Below, piece after piece: positions 25,512 through 34,349 of a DNA stretch of 64,000 nucleotides (position 1 is its first letter; each line of letters opens with the position of its first letter). Made by a program: the position numbers and the translations under genes. The DNA lies in NCBI GenBank assembly GCA_002314325.1, contig DCFC01000032.1:1-64000 (forward strand). The letters are read 5' to 3'. The notes under the pieces were generated by a model that did not search any database, was not told the origin of the DNA, and worked only from the letters and a program-made list of their open reading frames with translations. Source of the DNA: Megamonas hypermegale (GTDB lineage Bacteria > Bacillota > Negativicutes > Selenomonadales > Selenomonadaceae).

Positions 25512-27437
25512 TTATTCATGCGTTTTTAACCAGTCAGACCAGGAGGTTTGGTAATTATTCTGGTGATTTTCCTGAACGTACTGATAGAATTTATTAATCA
25601 TCTGTGCCTTTTGATGATAATAATCAGCTTTCCATTCGCTGGATTTTGGTTTTTTTATAGTATAGGCAACATAATTGCCGCCGAGTAAATGCTGGCGATA
25701 CAATATATCTTTTAAAGATACATCAGGATTTTTCATCATATCATACATTGCCATATAAGCTGTAGTACGTCCCATACCGGCTTCGCAGTGGAAATGCAGC
25801 CATGATTTTTGCGGCATTTTCTTATAGAGATTGATGAACTGGTCAATATTTTCCGATGACGGCCATACATGGTCGGTGGCAGTGATACGCACATAATTTA
25901 AGCCGGCCCGTTCTACGAGTTCTTTTTCTGTCAATACGGATTTCACGTTTTCTTTTTGTGTGCTGACTGTTTCATCGGATTTAATGATACCTGTAATTAC
26001 CGTTTTATTTTTAGCATCATTTAATCGGTTATGTTCATCTTTGATAATTTGACTGGTTGTCTTGTCAATATTGGACCAATCACGGTGACCGTACCAGCTT
26101 ACAGCTTCACCATTATTAAAGAAACCGTGAGATTCCTGTCTTAAATCGATGATATAAATCGGGTTTACAGTCTGCGATTTTAGATTTTTGACAAGTTCTT
26201 GAAACTGATTGACGGAAAATTGAGCACTGCCGGAAACATTTAACGTATCTAATCCCTTTTTCGATGGAGTGTAATTTGCATCTAAATCATATTTCGGATT
26301 TACTGTTTTGAAATTAGAATTGGAGGTGCGGAAATTTCTTGGCAATTCGGTTTTGTTTTCGGCATCAATTCTCCAGATATAACCGGCATAATCCGGTGTA
26401 TATGTTTCATAACTGTGTTCTTTAGCCCATTGCGACCAGGATTTTTTCAAATCTGGGTTTGCTTTTACATAATCATAAAAATGTTTTACAAATTGATATC
26501 GTTCAATATAGGCTTTTCTGCCCCAGTTCTTTTTCTTATCTGGAATATCGCTTAAATCGACAATACCGATGAGTTTCTGACGCTGAATGATATCATCAAA
26601 ACTTACATTTTTAGCATTTTTTAAAATATCGTGCATTACCATGAAGATTGTCGTGCGGCCCATGCCGGCAAAGCAATGGTAATGCAGCCAAGCATCTTCT
26701 GGCAATTGCTTATAGAAGTCGAGGAATTTGTCAACATCGGCATCTTCAGGACGAAAATGGTCTGAAAGTGCCAATCTGAAATAATTAGCGCCATGTTCTT
26801 TAACCATTTCTTCTTCAGTACGTACTTTATTTACGTCCATTACTGTAGGAGTAAGCAGAACATTTTTATTATCATCAAAACGGTAAATCATAACAGGTGA
26901 GGAATTTTTTACCTGGTCTAATTGTTCTTTTTCCAGATTTTCAATTATTTCCTGGCTTCTGCCGTCATTGCCCCAATTGTGGTCGGCAAACCAGCTGACA
27001 GATGTTCCGTTTATATAACCGTGCGATTCGCCTCTAAGGTCGATATCGTAAAACTGGCTCGGTTTTACAGGAATTTTGTCTAAAATAGCTTCTAATTCTT
27101 TTTCGGAAAAAGTACTGCTGGCGGATACGTTCATTTTATCCATGCCGGCTCTGGAAGGAATTTTACCGTCTTTTGTTATACCGGTGAATTTATCGTTGCC
27201 TGTGCGAAAATTGCGTGGTAGTTGGTAAATATCCTGTCTATCTATTTTTAAAGCAAGAGCTGGTGCATTTTTTACGACATCTAAATTTTGTTGATTGGCT
27301 TTTGCGACAACGGGTACTGCCGGTGTCTGCACTTTTTCTGGTGCCTGTTCAGCAAAGCTGATACCGACAGTTTCCAATATTACGGTAAAAGAAACTGCTA
27401 AAGATAATAACATTTTCTTTTGGGCTAATTTTTTCAT
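25512..27437 (-). CDS. Secreted tandem-domain PTP-like phytase (myo-inositol phosphatase)
   Basis: Cysteine phosphatase of the PTP-like phytase family (PhyA of Selenomonas ruminantium; tandem forms are known from Mitsuokella), 641 aa from ATG 27437. A longer frame from 27470 lacks the AGGAAG site that precedes 27437. A signal peptide is followed by two complete catalytic repeats. Repeat 1 (about 60-330) has P-loop HCFAGMGRTT (Cys about 255) and general-acid loop SDHFRP (Asp about 226). Repeat 2 (about 355-641) has HCEAGMGRTT (Cys about 551) and TDHVWP (Asp about 522). Both catalytic Cys and Arg residues are intact, but the loops differ, so the domains may act on different phosphates. Substrate is inferred from family. 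Confidence 0.93.
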   Translation of the reverse strand: MKKLAQKKMLLSLAVSFTVILETVGISFAEQAPEKVQTPAVPVVAKANQQNLDVVKNAPALALKIDRQDIYQLPRNFRTGNDKFTGITKDGKIPSRAGMDKMNVSASSTFSEKELEAILDKIPVKPSQFYDIDLRGESHGYINGTSVSWFADHNWGNDGRSQEIIENLEKEQLDQVKNSSPVMIYRFDDNKNVLLTPTVMDVNKVRTEEEMVKEHGANYFRLALSDHFRPEDADVDKFLDFYKQLPEDAWLHYHCFAGMGRTTIFMVMHDILKNAKNVSFDDIIQRQKLIGIVDLSDIPDKKKNWGRKAYIERYQFVKHFYDYVKANPDLKKSWSQWAKEHSYETYTPDYAGYIWRIDAENKTELPRNFRTSNSNFKTVNPKYDLDANYTPSKKGLDTLNVSGSAQFSVNQFQELVKNLKSQTVNPIYIIDLRQESHGFFNNGEAVSWYGHRDWSNIDKTTSQIIKDEHNRLNDAKNKTVITGIIKSDETVSTQKENVKSVLTEKELVERAGLNYVRITATDHVWPSSENIDQFINLYKKMPQKSWLHFHCEAGMGRTTAYMAMYDMMKNPDVSLKDILYRQHLLGGNYVAYTIKKPKSSEWKADYYHQKAQMINKFYQYVQENHQNNYQTSWSDWLKTHE

Positions 27438-27477
27438 AGTAAAACTTCCTAACGTTTTTAGTTTAAGCAATTAAAAT

Positions 27478-28419
27478 TTAATCTTGATATCCTTGCTGTT
27501 GTGCCCATGCACTGTAAGACATTTTTAAATCCGGATTGGCTTTGACATAATCATAGAAATGTTTGGTGAATGCGGCACGTTTCGGGTAATTAGCTTTTTT
27601 GTACGGATCACTGGAAGAGGATTTACGGACATCTTCTCCACCGAGCAGTACTTGGCGGGACATAATTTCGTCATAGCTTAATTTGTCAGCATTGTTTAGC
27701 ATGTCAATCATACTCAAGAAAATTGTAGTACGGCCTACACCGGCTTCACAGTGAGCATGAATCCAGGCATTTTTCGGCAGGCTTTTATAGAAAGCTAAGA
27801 AATCATCAGCGTTTTGTGCTGTCGGTGCACTGTAATCAACAACAGGGATACGGTGGTATTTTACGCCCTGCGATTCGACAAATTCTTTTTCTGTCATAAC
27901 AGAATCAACTTTTTCATTGATAAATGCTTTTACGGACTTATCTTTGTTTTGTATAGCTATATCAATATTTTTGTTATTAAGAGCGTTATTGAGTAATTCA
28001 TGTTCGCGTTTATCAATCTGCGCTGCATTTAAACATTTATTGATGGTTTTATATCTGCTGTACCAACTTACAGCGTTGTCGTTGATATAACCGTGGGATT
28101 CATTGCGCAAATCTAAGATAACGACATCTTCTTTCGGCAGGTATTTCATCATTTCTTTGAATTCTTTTTTGGCAAAGAAACTGCTGCCGGATAATCTTAA
28201 CTTATCCAGACCTTCGCGGGATGGAACATTTTTATCGGCACTTTTATAAATGCTTTGTGCTGTACGGAAATTATCCGGCAGATATGACATGTTGGCCGGT
28301 CTGTCATATTTTAAAATTTGCACGCCTTCAGCTGGTTCGGCGGCTAAAGCTGTACTGCAACAGATTAAAGTTGCTAAAAAAGTCCCTAAGATTTTTTTGC
28401 TTAATAAATTGACTTTCAT
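27478..28419 (-). CDS. Secreted single-domain PTP-like phytase
   Basis: PTP-like inositol polyphosphate phosphatase (313 aa) with a signal peptide (hydrophobic core about 8-24, cleavage near ALAA). The P-loop HCEAGVGRTT carries the nucleophile Cys about 224 and matches the motif of the S. ruminantium enzyme; the general-acid loop is VVDYSAP with Asp about 195 in place of the DHVWP type. NESHGYIND and the AVSWY segment match the repeats of the neighbouring enzyme. Strong AGGAGG ribosome site. It is the first gene of the phytase pair, 40 nt before the tandem enzyme. Confidence 0.92.
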   Translation of the reverse strand: MKVNLLSKKILGTFLATLICCSTALAAEPAEGVQILKYDRPANMSYLPDNFRTAQSIYKSADKNVPSREGLDKLRLSGSSFFAKKEFKEMMKYLPKEDVVILDLRNESHGYINDNAVSWYSRYKTINKCLNAAQIDKREHELLNNALNNKNIDIAIQNKDKSVKAFINEKVDSVMTEKEFVESQGVKYHRIPVVDYSAPTAQNADDFLAFYKSLPKNAWIHAHCEAGVGRTTIFLSMIDMLNNADKLSYDEIMSRQVLLGGEDVRKSSSSDPYKKANYPKRAAFTKHFYDYVKANPDLKMSYSAWAQQQGYQD

Positions 28420-28576
28420 AATAATCCTCCTGAAGCTTAATAAAATATTGCATAAATCTAGATTTATTTATTAATTTTCAATATATTTGAATTATATCAA
28501 CTATCGGTTTTTATTATCTATAAATTATTGTTATATTATCGTTAAATATACTTAAATATCTTGTTATATTGTATAC

Positions 28577-28643
28577 CTGTTGTGCCAGTAAAAACATATA
28601 GTCTAGCAGTATAATACTGCTTAGAAAATCAAGTAGCGTAATA
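28577..28643 (+). repeat. Palindromic MITE-like element, copy 4, internally deleted
   Basis: Left end CTGTTGTGCCAGTAAAAACAT and inner AGCAGTATAATACTGCT are kept, but the loop with the TTAACCTCACTAAA core and most of the arms are gone. The right end AAGTAGCGTAATAA is degenerate. It lies upstream of the phytase pair. The rest of the 28420-28739 gap holds the phytase promoter region (AT-rich, no clear boxes chosen) and a terminator. Confidence 0.75.
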
Positions 28644-28684
28644 AATAAAAAGAAACTCATTCAAATTGATGAATGAGTTTTAAA
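28641..28684. terminator. Terminator of the metallophosphoesterase gene
   Basis: Stem AAACTCATTCA / TGAATGAGTTT with a 6-nt loop. On the minus strand it is followed by TTCTTTTTATTTATT, so it can end transcription coming from the gene at 28740-31655. Confidence 0.8.
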
Positions 28685-28739
28685 GAGAGAAGATTTTATG
28701 ATTGAAGCGACTTTTGTCACTTTGCACAACTTTGTTGTT

Positions 28740-31655
28740 TTAGCCGTGAATGATATCCGTGTATTCAGGATATTCACGCAGGCGCCCTACGGGCGCAAAA
28801 CCTACAGCGCCGGTGAAGATGCCTTTTTCCCATTCACTGCGTGTAGACCAGTTTATATCTGTGAAGTTTAATCCGTTAAAAGCAGATATCTGGTATTCTT
28901 TCAGTTCTGGAACAAAAGTGCCGTCGCTGCCTACATCTGCTGTCATTTCTGTAGTGAGGCGAATATATTGCGCTTTTGGCAGGCAGGATAAATCGATATA
29001 ATTGGTACCGTCTTTTACGGTTATTTTTTTTGCGCTTTTTACAGTAGAGCCGTCATCGGATACTTCAACAGTAGTCTTTATAGTTGCCCGCATTGGAATA
29101 ACGGCTCTTATTTTCAGTTGACGGAACTGCCAGTACTTTTTAGCCGTTTTGAATTCAGGATTGTAAATAGCTGGATGACGCCACTGTGTAACATGTGTTC
29201 CGATGGTAAGAATATCTCTAAAATCCAGCCATACGGCTAAATCTTTATCTTTTGGCCCCGGCTGTTCAGGATGATTGTGAATAAAAGCGTTTTCTACGCT
29301 GGTAATATTGTCGGTATAAAATCTTACCTGACTGATTTTAGCAGGCAGATGTGTAAAATATTTAGGACGATTTATTTCCGGAATAATATGACCGATATAA
29401 GAATAGCCGACGAATATCGGTTCGTTTTCCCATTGGCGTAACTGGCAATTGTCATCTATTCCGGCAATATGGGCAACGCATTTATCGTTGCAGTAAGAAT
29501 TGCCGCCTAATTTTTTATCAAATGACATAGTGTAATGTGTCCAGTTGCCGATATCGGCTTGACCGCCCTGCCAGGAATATTCCGTTATATCGTGGCAAGT
29601 GCCCCATTTTAATCCGCCGGCGCGTTCTACAACCATGCGCATTAGATATGTAGCACCCCAGCCGACAGATTTTCCTTTAACCATTAACGGATTATGTCCC
29701 ATTTCGCTTTTATGTGCCAGTCGTTCTATTTTTGCCCACACCATACCGCAGAAAGCATTTTTTACGATGAAATCTTTGCTAGGTGGGATTTCAATGTAAT
29801 CGCCGTAGGCTTCCAGGGAAACTTCAACTTTATCGGGAGATGATATTACTTTCGGCGTACCGTGCAGTAAAGCATAATGACCGTTGCCGGATTTATCATG
29901 AATCCGCGGTATGATACGGATGCCGCCTTCAATCTGAATTTGTTTAGGCAGCTGGTCGGCTATACTTATTTGATAACTGCCGGATTGTTCAAATTTATAA
30001 TTGAAATATAAACTCTTTTTTTCATGAGCGCGGAAAAATACATTTTTACTTTCAGCAATATGCTGATTTATATACAGCGGTACAGAAGTGAATATTTCTC
30101 TGTCCAGATTGTTGGTGGCTTCGATACTGGCGTTGAGGCAGTCGCCTTTATCTTCATCACTGACGAAAAGTTTCATATGTTCAAAAGATAATTGGTTCGG
30201 TTCGAAAACGAGAATATCTTGAACAACATCTTCAACGCGTATTTCATGTCTGCCGGGTTCAATAGCTTGATAGAAAAGGTGTACTTTTCGCTGTTCGTTT
30301 GCTTCCAACAATATTACATGAGAATTTTTCTTATTGCCGAAAAGATTTATAATATGTTCTTTTTTATTGTCAAAGAGTGATAATTTGGCTGCAGTCAGAT
30401 TGCTGCTCAGATTTTGAATTTGAGCGGATATTTCCACATTTCCGATGTTATCAAGGCGAGTTATTTCAATATCTTCGATTTTCAGCTTGCTTGAATTATG
30501 GTTTATTTTTATGGTATCCACCAATTCAGATGAGTTTTCGGTAAAACCGTATAAATTATAGCAAAGTTCATTATCATTGATTTCGAGTATACCATAGTTA
30601 TTATGCCCGATGGCCATAACTTCAGGGAAATCACCGAATAAGCGGCGTTCTTCTATTTTTGATATATCAGCTTCAGCATCTTGCAGGCTTCCTTGTGAAA
30701 TATAGATAGTTTCGGAGCCTACATCAGGATTTATAGAAACTGTTTTCGTATAATAATGTAAATGACCGCCGATAACTAAATTTACTTTGTTGCGTTCAGC
30801 AATCGGCACAATGTATTTATTGTTGAATTCATCCGTATACGGATGATGTAAAACCATAATGCGCCATTTTGCTTTTTTTGCTTTTGGCGTATTTAAATCA
30901 GCTTCAACCCATTTTAAAATATCGGAGATATATTTTTTTGTCTTATTATCAGCATTCAATCCGGAATTAACAGCATTCATTTCAAACAGTCCCCAAGGAT
31001 TACTGTTAACCATAACAAAGTGAGTATTCCCGTAATCAAAGGAATAAGTATAGCCATTGTCAAATGTATTTACCGTTTCAGCTTGAGGAGTGGCAAAAAA
31101 AGTTTCGTAGAAATTACCGTCATCGTGATTTCCCGGCACATAATATACAGGAACTTTTTTTAAGACTTCAGGAATTTTCTGAAACCAATTTTGTTCGTAT
31201 TGTTCACGCTGGTATCCTGTACCGAAGGAAATGTCGCCGCTGTGCAGGATTAAGTCGGGAGATGTTTTGTCTATCATAGCGGAAAATTGTTTTTCCGTAT
31301 GGAAAAGATGCGAATCGGAAACAGTTATCAAACGGATTTTAGCCGGTTTTTCCTGAAAGGTACGGAATTCACCTTGTGATAATAACTGTTCATTATCATA
31401 AATCCGATAAGTATAACAGCTTCCTGCTTGGAGGTTATTAAGTACGCATGTATATAAATAACAGCCGTTTTCGTATTCTCGGCAGGCCGGTTCACGTTTA
31501 TATGAGATATCGCCACAAATCACATCATTTGCTGTTGTATTGTTATTATACGTAAGTTTTAAATCATGCGGTTGTATCATTTCCCAAGCTATTGTAATTT
31601 GTGAAGTTGTAGGGGCCAATAAATATGGTCCATTGATAATTTTATTCATACTCAT
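28740..31655 (-). CDS. Metallophosphoesterase with FN3-like and LamG-like domains
   Basis: Protein of 971 aa. An N-terminal purple-acid-phosphatase-like beta domain (about 5-102) is followed by a calcineurin-type phosphoesterase (about 106-370). Its metal ligands are in TVSDSHLF (Asp about 114), HSGDIS, PGNHDDGN and LHHP, and in GGHLHYY. A long beta-rich linker and a concanavalin/LamG-like domain (about 590-790, GMVWAKIE, GNWTHYTMSFDKKLGG) lead to a C-terminal discoid-like beta region. No signal peptide is visible (it starts MSMNKIINGPYLLAP), odd for a LamG-bearing enzyme. It probably cleaves organic phosphate esters; the true substrate is unknown. Separate unit from the phytases. Confidence 0.82.
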   Translation of the reverse strand: MSMNKIINGPYLLAPTTSQITIAWEMIQPHDLKLTYNNNTTANDVICGDISYKREPACREYENGCYLYTCVLNNLQAGSCYTYRIYDNEQLLSQGEFRTFQEKPAKIRLITVSDSHLFHTEKQFSAMIDKTSPDLILHSGDISFGTGYQREQYEQNWFQKIPEVLKKVPVYYVPGNHDDGNFYETFFATPQAETVNTFDNGYTYSFDYGNTHFVMVNSNPWGLFEMNAVNSGLNADNKTKKYISDILKWVEADLNTPKAKKAKWRIMVLHHPYTDEFNNKYIVPIAERNKVNLVIGGHLHYYTKTVSINPDVGSETIYISQGSLQDAEADISKIEERRLFGDFPEVMAIGHNNYGILEINDNELCYNLYGFTENSSELVDTIKINHNSSKLKIEDIEITRLDNIGNVEISAQIQNLSSNLTAAKLSLFDNKKEHIINLFGNKKNSHVILLEANEQRKVHLFYQAIEPGRHEIRVEDVVQDILVFEPNQLSFEHMKLFVSDEDKGDCLNASIEATNNLDREIFTSVPLYINQHIAESKNVFFRAHEKKSLYFNYKFEQSGSYQISIADQLPKQIQIEGGIRIIPRIHDKSGNGHYALLHGTPKVISSPDKVEVSLEAYGDYIEIPPSKDFIVKNAFCGMVWAKIERLAHKSEMGHNPLMVKGKSVGWGATYLMRMVVERAGGLKWGTCHDITEYSWQGGQADIGNWTHYTMSFDKKLGGNSYCNDKCVAHIAGIDDNCQLRQWENEPIFVGYSYIGHIIPEINRPKYFTHLPAKISQVRFYTDNITSVENAFIHNHPEQPGPKDKDLAVWLDFRDILTIGTHVTQWRHPAIYNPEFKTAKKYWQFRQLKIRAVIPMRATIKTTVEVSDDGSTVKSAKKITVKDGTNYIDLSCLPKAQYIRLTTEMTADVGSDGTFVPELKEYQISAFNGLNFTDINWSTRSEWEKGIFTGAVGFAPVGRLREYPEYTDIIHG

Positions 31656-31698
31656 GATACATAAAACTCCTCTGCCAATTTACTAATTCTGATTTATT

Positions 31699-31942
31699 AT
31701 GCTGATTAATAGCAGTATAATACTTTTATATTTAACTAATTCGTTGTGCTAGTAAAATATCGAGCCTTTAAACCAGCAGTATAATAGTTTATATTCGTTT
31801 GATGTTGTCACTTAACCTCACTAAATACAAACTATTATACTGCTTTGAGAAATTAACTAGCACAAAAAGCTTAATTAAGATTAGATTATCTTAAATGAAT
31901 ATAGAGTATTGTACTGCTATGAACTTTGTATTTTATCAGCAT
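31699..31942 (+). repeat. Older palindromic element split by copy 5 (nested insertion)
   Basis: Outer arms ATGCTGATTAATAGCAGTAT (from 31700) with TACTTTTATATTTAA, and TTAAATGAATATAGAGTATT with GTACTGCTATGA and ATCAGCATA (to 31942), pair with each other and resemble the inner arms of the family. The complete copy 5 lies in the middle where the loop would be. This looks like a young copy inserted in a decayed one. The whole 31656-31999 gap is made of these repeats plus short AT-rich flanks. Confidence 0.65.
31742..31867 (+). repeat. Palindromic MITE-like element, copy 5
   Basis: Ends CGTTGTGCTAGT and ACTAGCACAAAAAG, arms AGCAGTATAATAGTTTATAT and ACAAACTATTATACTGCT, loop with CACTTAACCTCACTAAA. 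Flanking repeats are imperfect (TTAACTAATT and TTAATTAAG). Confidence 0.9.
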
Positions 31943-31999
31943 AGTAAATTAATTTTATATTGTAGTTATTTTTATTTTAGCGCAAGACTTCTTTCTGTG

Positions 32000-32716
32000 C
32001 TATTTATTATGATGATTTGCTAAAAAGTTTTCTAATCGTTCCAGTGAACTGTTTATTATTTGCTCTTCTGGAAAATTGTATTCTTCTAAAAGCTTCAAAG
32101 CATAATCGAATTTGCCGACGACTGGATGGTAATGTGCATCAGAGCCGACGCTCAGTAATGTACCGTATTTTTTAGCGGCCAAAATAATTTCCCGGCATAT
32201 CGGTTCACTGCCTGGTCTGGCGGCTGGAGAACTGTTGTTTATTTCTAAAGCTTTGTTGTTAGCTTTAGCCAATCGGGCTAATTTATCAATATCTACAGGG
32301 TAAATTGGGTTATCAGGATGTCCTATGATATCTATATACGGATTTTGCAGGGTTTTTTCCATCATTTGGGTTATTTGTTCTTTAGTAGCATTTGGTGCCA
32401 AACATTCTTTATGACAGCTGACAATGACAATATCAAGTTTTTTGAGCTGTTCATCCGTAAAATCCAATGTAGCGTCTAAGTCCATAAAATTAGCTTCTGC
32501 GCCGCGAAAAACTTTTATACCGTACATTTGAGTCGGTATATCTCTATACGTATTGAAATAAGCATAATTTACACTGCCGGGATAACCGGGTCCGTGTTCT
32601 GTCAGCCCAATGCCGTTAAGACCTTTGTCGGCAGCAGCTTTTATATCTTCCGTTACTGTACTGAAAGCATGGCGGCAAAGCAATGTGTGTGTATGAGTAT
32701 CTACTGTAATTTTCAT
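32000..32716 (-). CDS. PHP-domain phosphatase (YcdX-like)
   Basis: Metal-dependent PHP-family phosphatase of 238 aa. The metal ligands are visible in order: DTHTHT near residue 6, LTEHG near 38, GAEANF near 71, SCHKE near 99, GHPDNP near 131 and GSDAHYH near 189. The relatives YcdX and histidinol-phosphatase-like proteins hydrolyse small phosphate esters in the cytoplasm. It follows the organophosphate-type transporter by 16 nt on the same strand, so the pair probably takes up and dephosphorylates one substrate. It is not likely to be HisK, because no histidine genes are nearby. Confidence 0.87.
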   Translation of the reverse strand: MKITVDTHTHTLLCRHAFSTVTEDIKAAADKGLNGIGLTEHGPGYPGSVNYAYFNTYRDIPTQMYGIKVFRGAEANFMDLDATLDFTDEQLKKLDIVIVSCHKECLAPNATKEQITQMMEKTLQNPYIDIIGHPDNPIYPVDIDKLARLAKANNKALEINNSSPAARPGSEPICREIILAAKKYGTLLSVGSDAHYHPVVGKFDYALKLLEEYNFPEEQIINSSLERLENFLANHHNK

Positions 32717-32732
32717 ATGTTCACCTTATTGG

Positions 32733-34076
32733 TTAGTCTTCGTCGTGTTTTACTCTTTTTGCCCAGAGTGTAGGAACGATTAATATTGTCATAATAGCAA
32801 CGGAAGCAATCCAGAAAGTAGTGATTGTACCGAAATGATAAGTTGTTACGCCGTTTACGACAACTTTGGCGGAATCCATCAGAAAGCCGTTTACTAAGTC
32901 CTGTGCAGCACTGCCGCCGTAAGCAAGAAGACCGATTACACCCATAGCGGCACCGGTGGCTTTACGAGGGCAAAGGTCAACAGCTAAAAGTCCGCCGACG
33001 AAACATAAGATAACGCCGAGACCAAAGCCGAAAATGGATACGAATAAAGCGGTAAGATAATAAGAGTTGGCAGGAACATAGCAGATGCCGACAAGGCCAA
33101 TGAGCATCATTACGCCGAATACGATAGTTGTTACAGAATGACGGGATTTGAAAATTTTATCAGAAATAAAACCGGATAAGAAGGAACCGACACCGCCTAA
33201 AATCGGAGAAAGGGCCATAATGGAACCGGCTGTTATAAGGTCAAAACCTTTAGCTTCCTGAAGGAAAATAACGCCCCAGCTGCTGATGGAATAACGGGAA
33301 ATACCAAGGCAGATAGCAGCTGCTGCTAAAAGCCATACATAAGGATTTTTGATTACCATTAATTGAGCTTCTTTAGTGGAAACTTTCTGTTCAGCTTTTT
33401 CTTGGCTGGTTTCGCCTTCAAATTCGTTGGCGCTAGGCAGGCCATATGTTTCAGGACGGTCTTTCATAAAGCGATACATAATGAAGGCTAAGACGATGCA
33501 GGCAACACCCGGCATAAAGAAGGCTGCATGCCAGCCGAAAGCCAGGATAATCATAGCAGTACCGAGATACGTGGCCGCTTCACCTACATAGTGAGCAATA
33601 CTGAATACACCATAGTACGTAGCCAGCTGGCTTTTAGAAAACCATTGAGAAAGTGAGGTGATACATGGTGCTGAACCCATTGACTGGAAAACACCGTTTA
33701 CAAACCATAAAGCTACGAAAATATACCAGGCATCAGAAAAACCTAAAATAACATTGACAACGGCTGCGCCGAGAAGTCCCAGCGGCACAATCTTTTTAAT
33801 ATTGCAGTAATCAGCGATAAAACCGTTGGCGCATTTACCTACGGCGATAGCAATCATCATAGCAAAGCCCATTTCGCCGAGCTGAGTGGCGCTAAAACCA
33901 GCGTCAAGCATAGGTTTTTTGGCTACGCCTAAAGTCATGCGCATAACATAATACATACCATAGCCTAATATCATGGTGGTTACTAATTGAAGACGGTAAG
34001 TATGATACATCTTTTTTACTACATTGGAGTCTTGAATTCTTGGTTTATTGACTCCCGTTAAAAACCATTTTAGCAT
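32733..34076 (-). CDS. MFS transporter, organophosphate:phosphate antiporter (OPA) type
   Basis: Twelve-helix major facilitator protein of 447 aa. The first helix region reads GYGMYYVMRMTLGVAKKPML, like the GYxxFYxxRxxxxxAKP of GlpT/UhpT, and the central loop has MKDRPETYGLPS, a known OPA-family end of the first half. OPA carriers exchange phosphate for sugar phosphates or glycerol 3-phosphate at the inner membrane. Ribosome site AAGGAG. It is co-transcribed with the PHP phosphatase and diverges from an AraC regulator, with paired palindromes between them. The exact substrate cannot be told. Confidence 0.85.
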   Translation of the reverse strand: MLKWFLTGVNKPRIQDSNVVKKMYHTYRLQLVTTMILGYGMYYVMRMTLGVAKKPMLDAGFSATQLGEMGFAMMIAIAVGKCANGFIADYCNIKKIVPLGLLGAAVVNVILGFSDAWYIFVALWFVNGVFQSMGSAPCITSLSQWFSKSQLATYYGVFSIAHYVGEAATYLGTAMIILAFGWHAAFFMPGVACIVLAFIMYRFMKDRPETYGLPSANEFEGETSQEKAEQKVSTKEAQLMVIKNPYVWLLAAAAICLGISRYSISSWGVIFLQEAKGFDLITAGSIMALSPILGGVGSFLSGFISDKIFKSRHSVTTIVFGVMMLIGLVGICYVPANSYYLTALFVSIFGFGLGVILCFVGGLLAVDLCPRKATGAAMGVIGLLAYGGSAAQDLVNGFLMDSAKVVVNGVTTYHFGTITTFWIASVAIMTILIVPTLWAKRVKHDED

Positions 34077-34111
34077 ATTAACACACGCTCCTTGTTTTAT
34101 ATTTTTTTGAT

Positions 34112-34317
34112 AAATTACATGTAATTTGTAAAAAAGTATAGATTTTTTTTATTTTATTTGCTACTATAATAGTGTCATAAATTTATGAAGCATCATCCTT
34201 CTGAAATATATTATAGTCAGTTCTAAATTAGTATATCTCTGAAATCTTGTTCTTTTAGTAAGTTTATAGGTGTTTTTACTTCGAAATATTGCTTTTTATT
34301 CTATTACTTGTAATTTT
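34112..34317. promoter_or_regulatory. Two related palindromes between the transporter and araC genes
   Basis: AAATTACATGTAATTT (34112-34127) is a perfect 16-nt palindrome close to the transporter start. ATTACTTGTAATTTT (34303-34317) is a near copy close to the AraC start. Both share ATTAC-N-TGTAAT. Their placing at the two ends of a divergent intergenic region suggests operator sites, perhaps for the AraC protein. The remainder of the gap is AT-rich without a gene. Confidence 0.5.
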
Positions 34318-34349
34318 CAGAGATTTTATGATGAAGGAGGATAGCTTTT

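Noticed and set aside
27438..27470. Upstream 11-codon extension of the tandem phytase.
   Set aside because: AGGAAG is correctly placed for ATG 27437, and the signal peptide is complete without the extension.
28698..28870. Possible small plus-strand frame starting with ATG 28698.
   Set aside because: It lies mostly antisense to the metallophosphoesterase gene, and its composition is that of a shadow frame.
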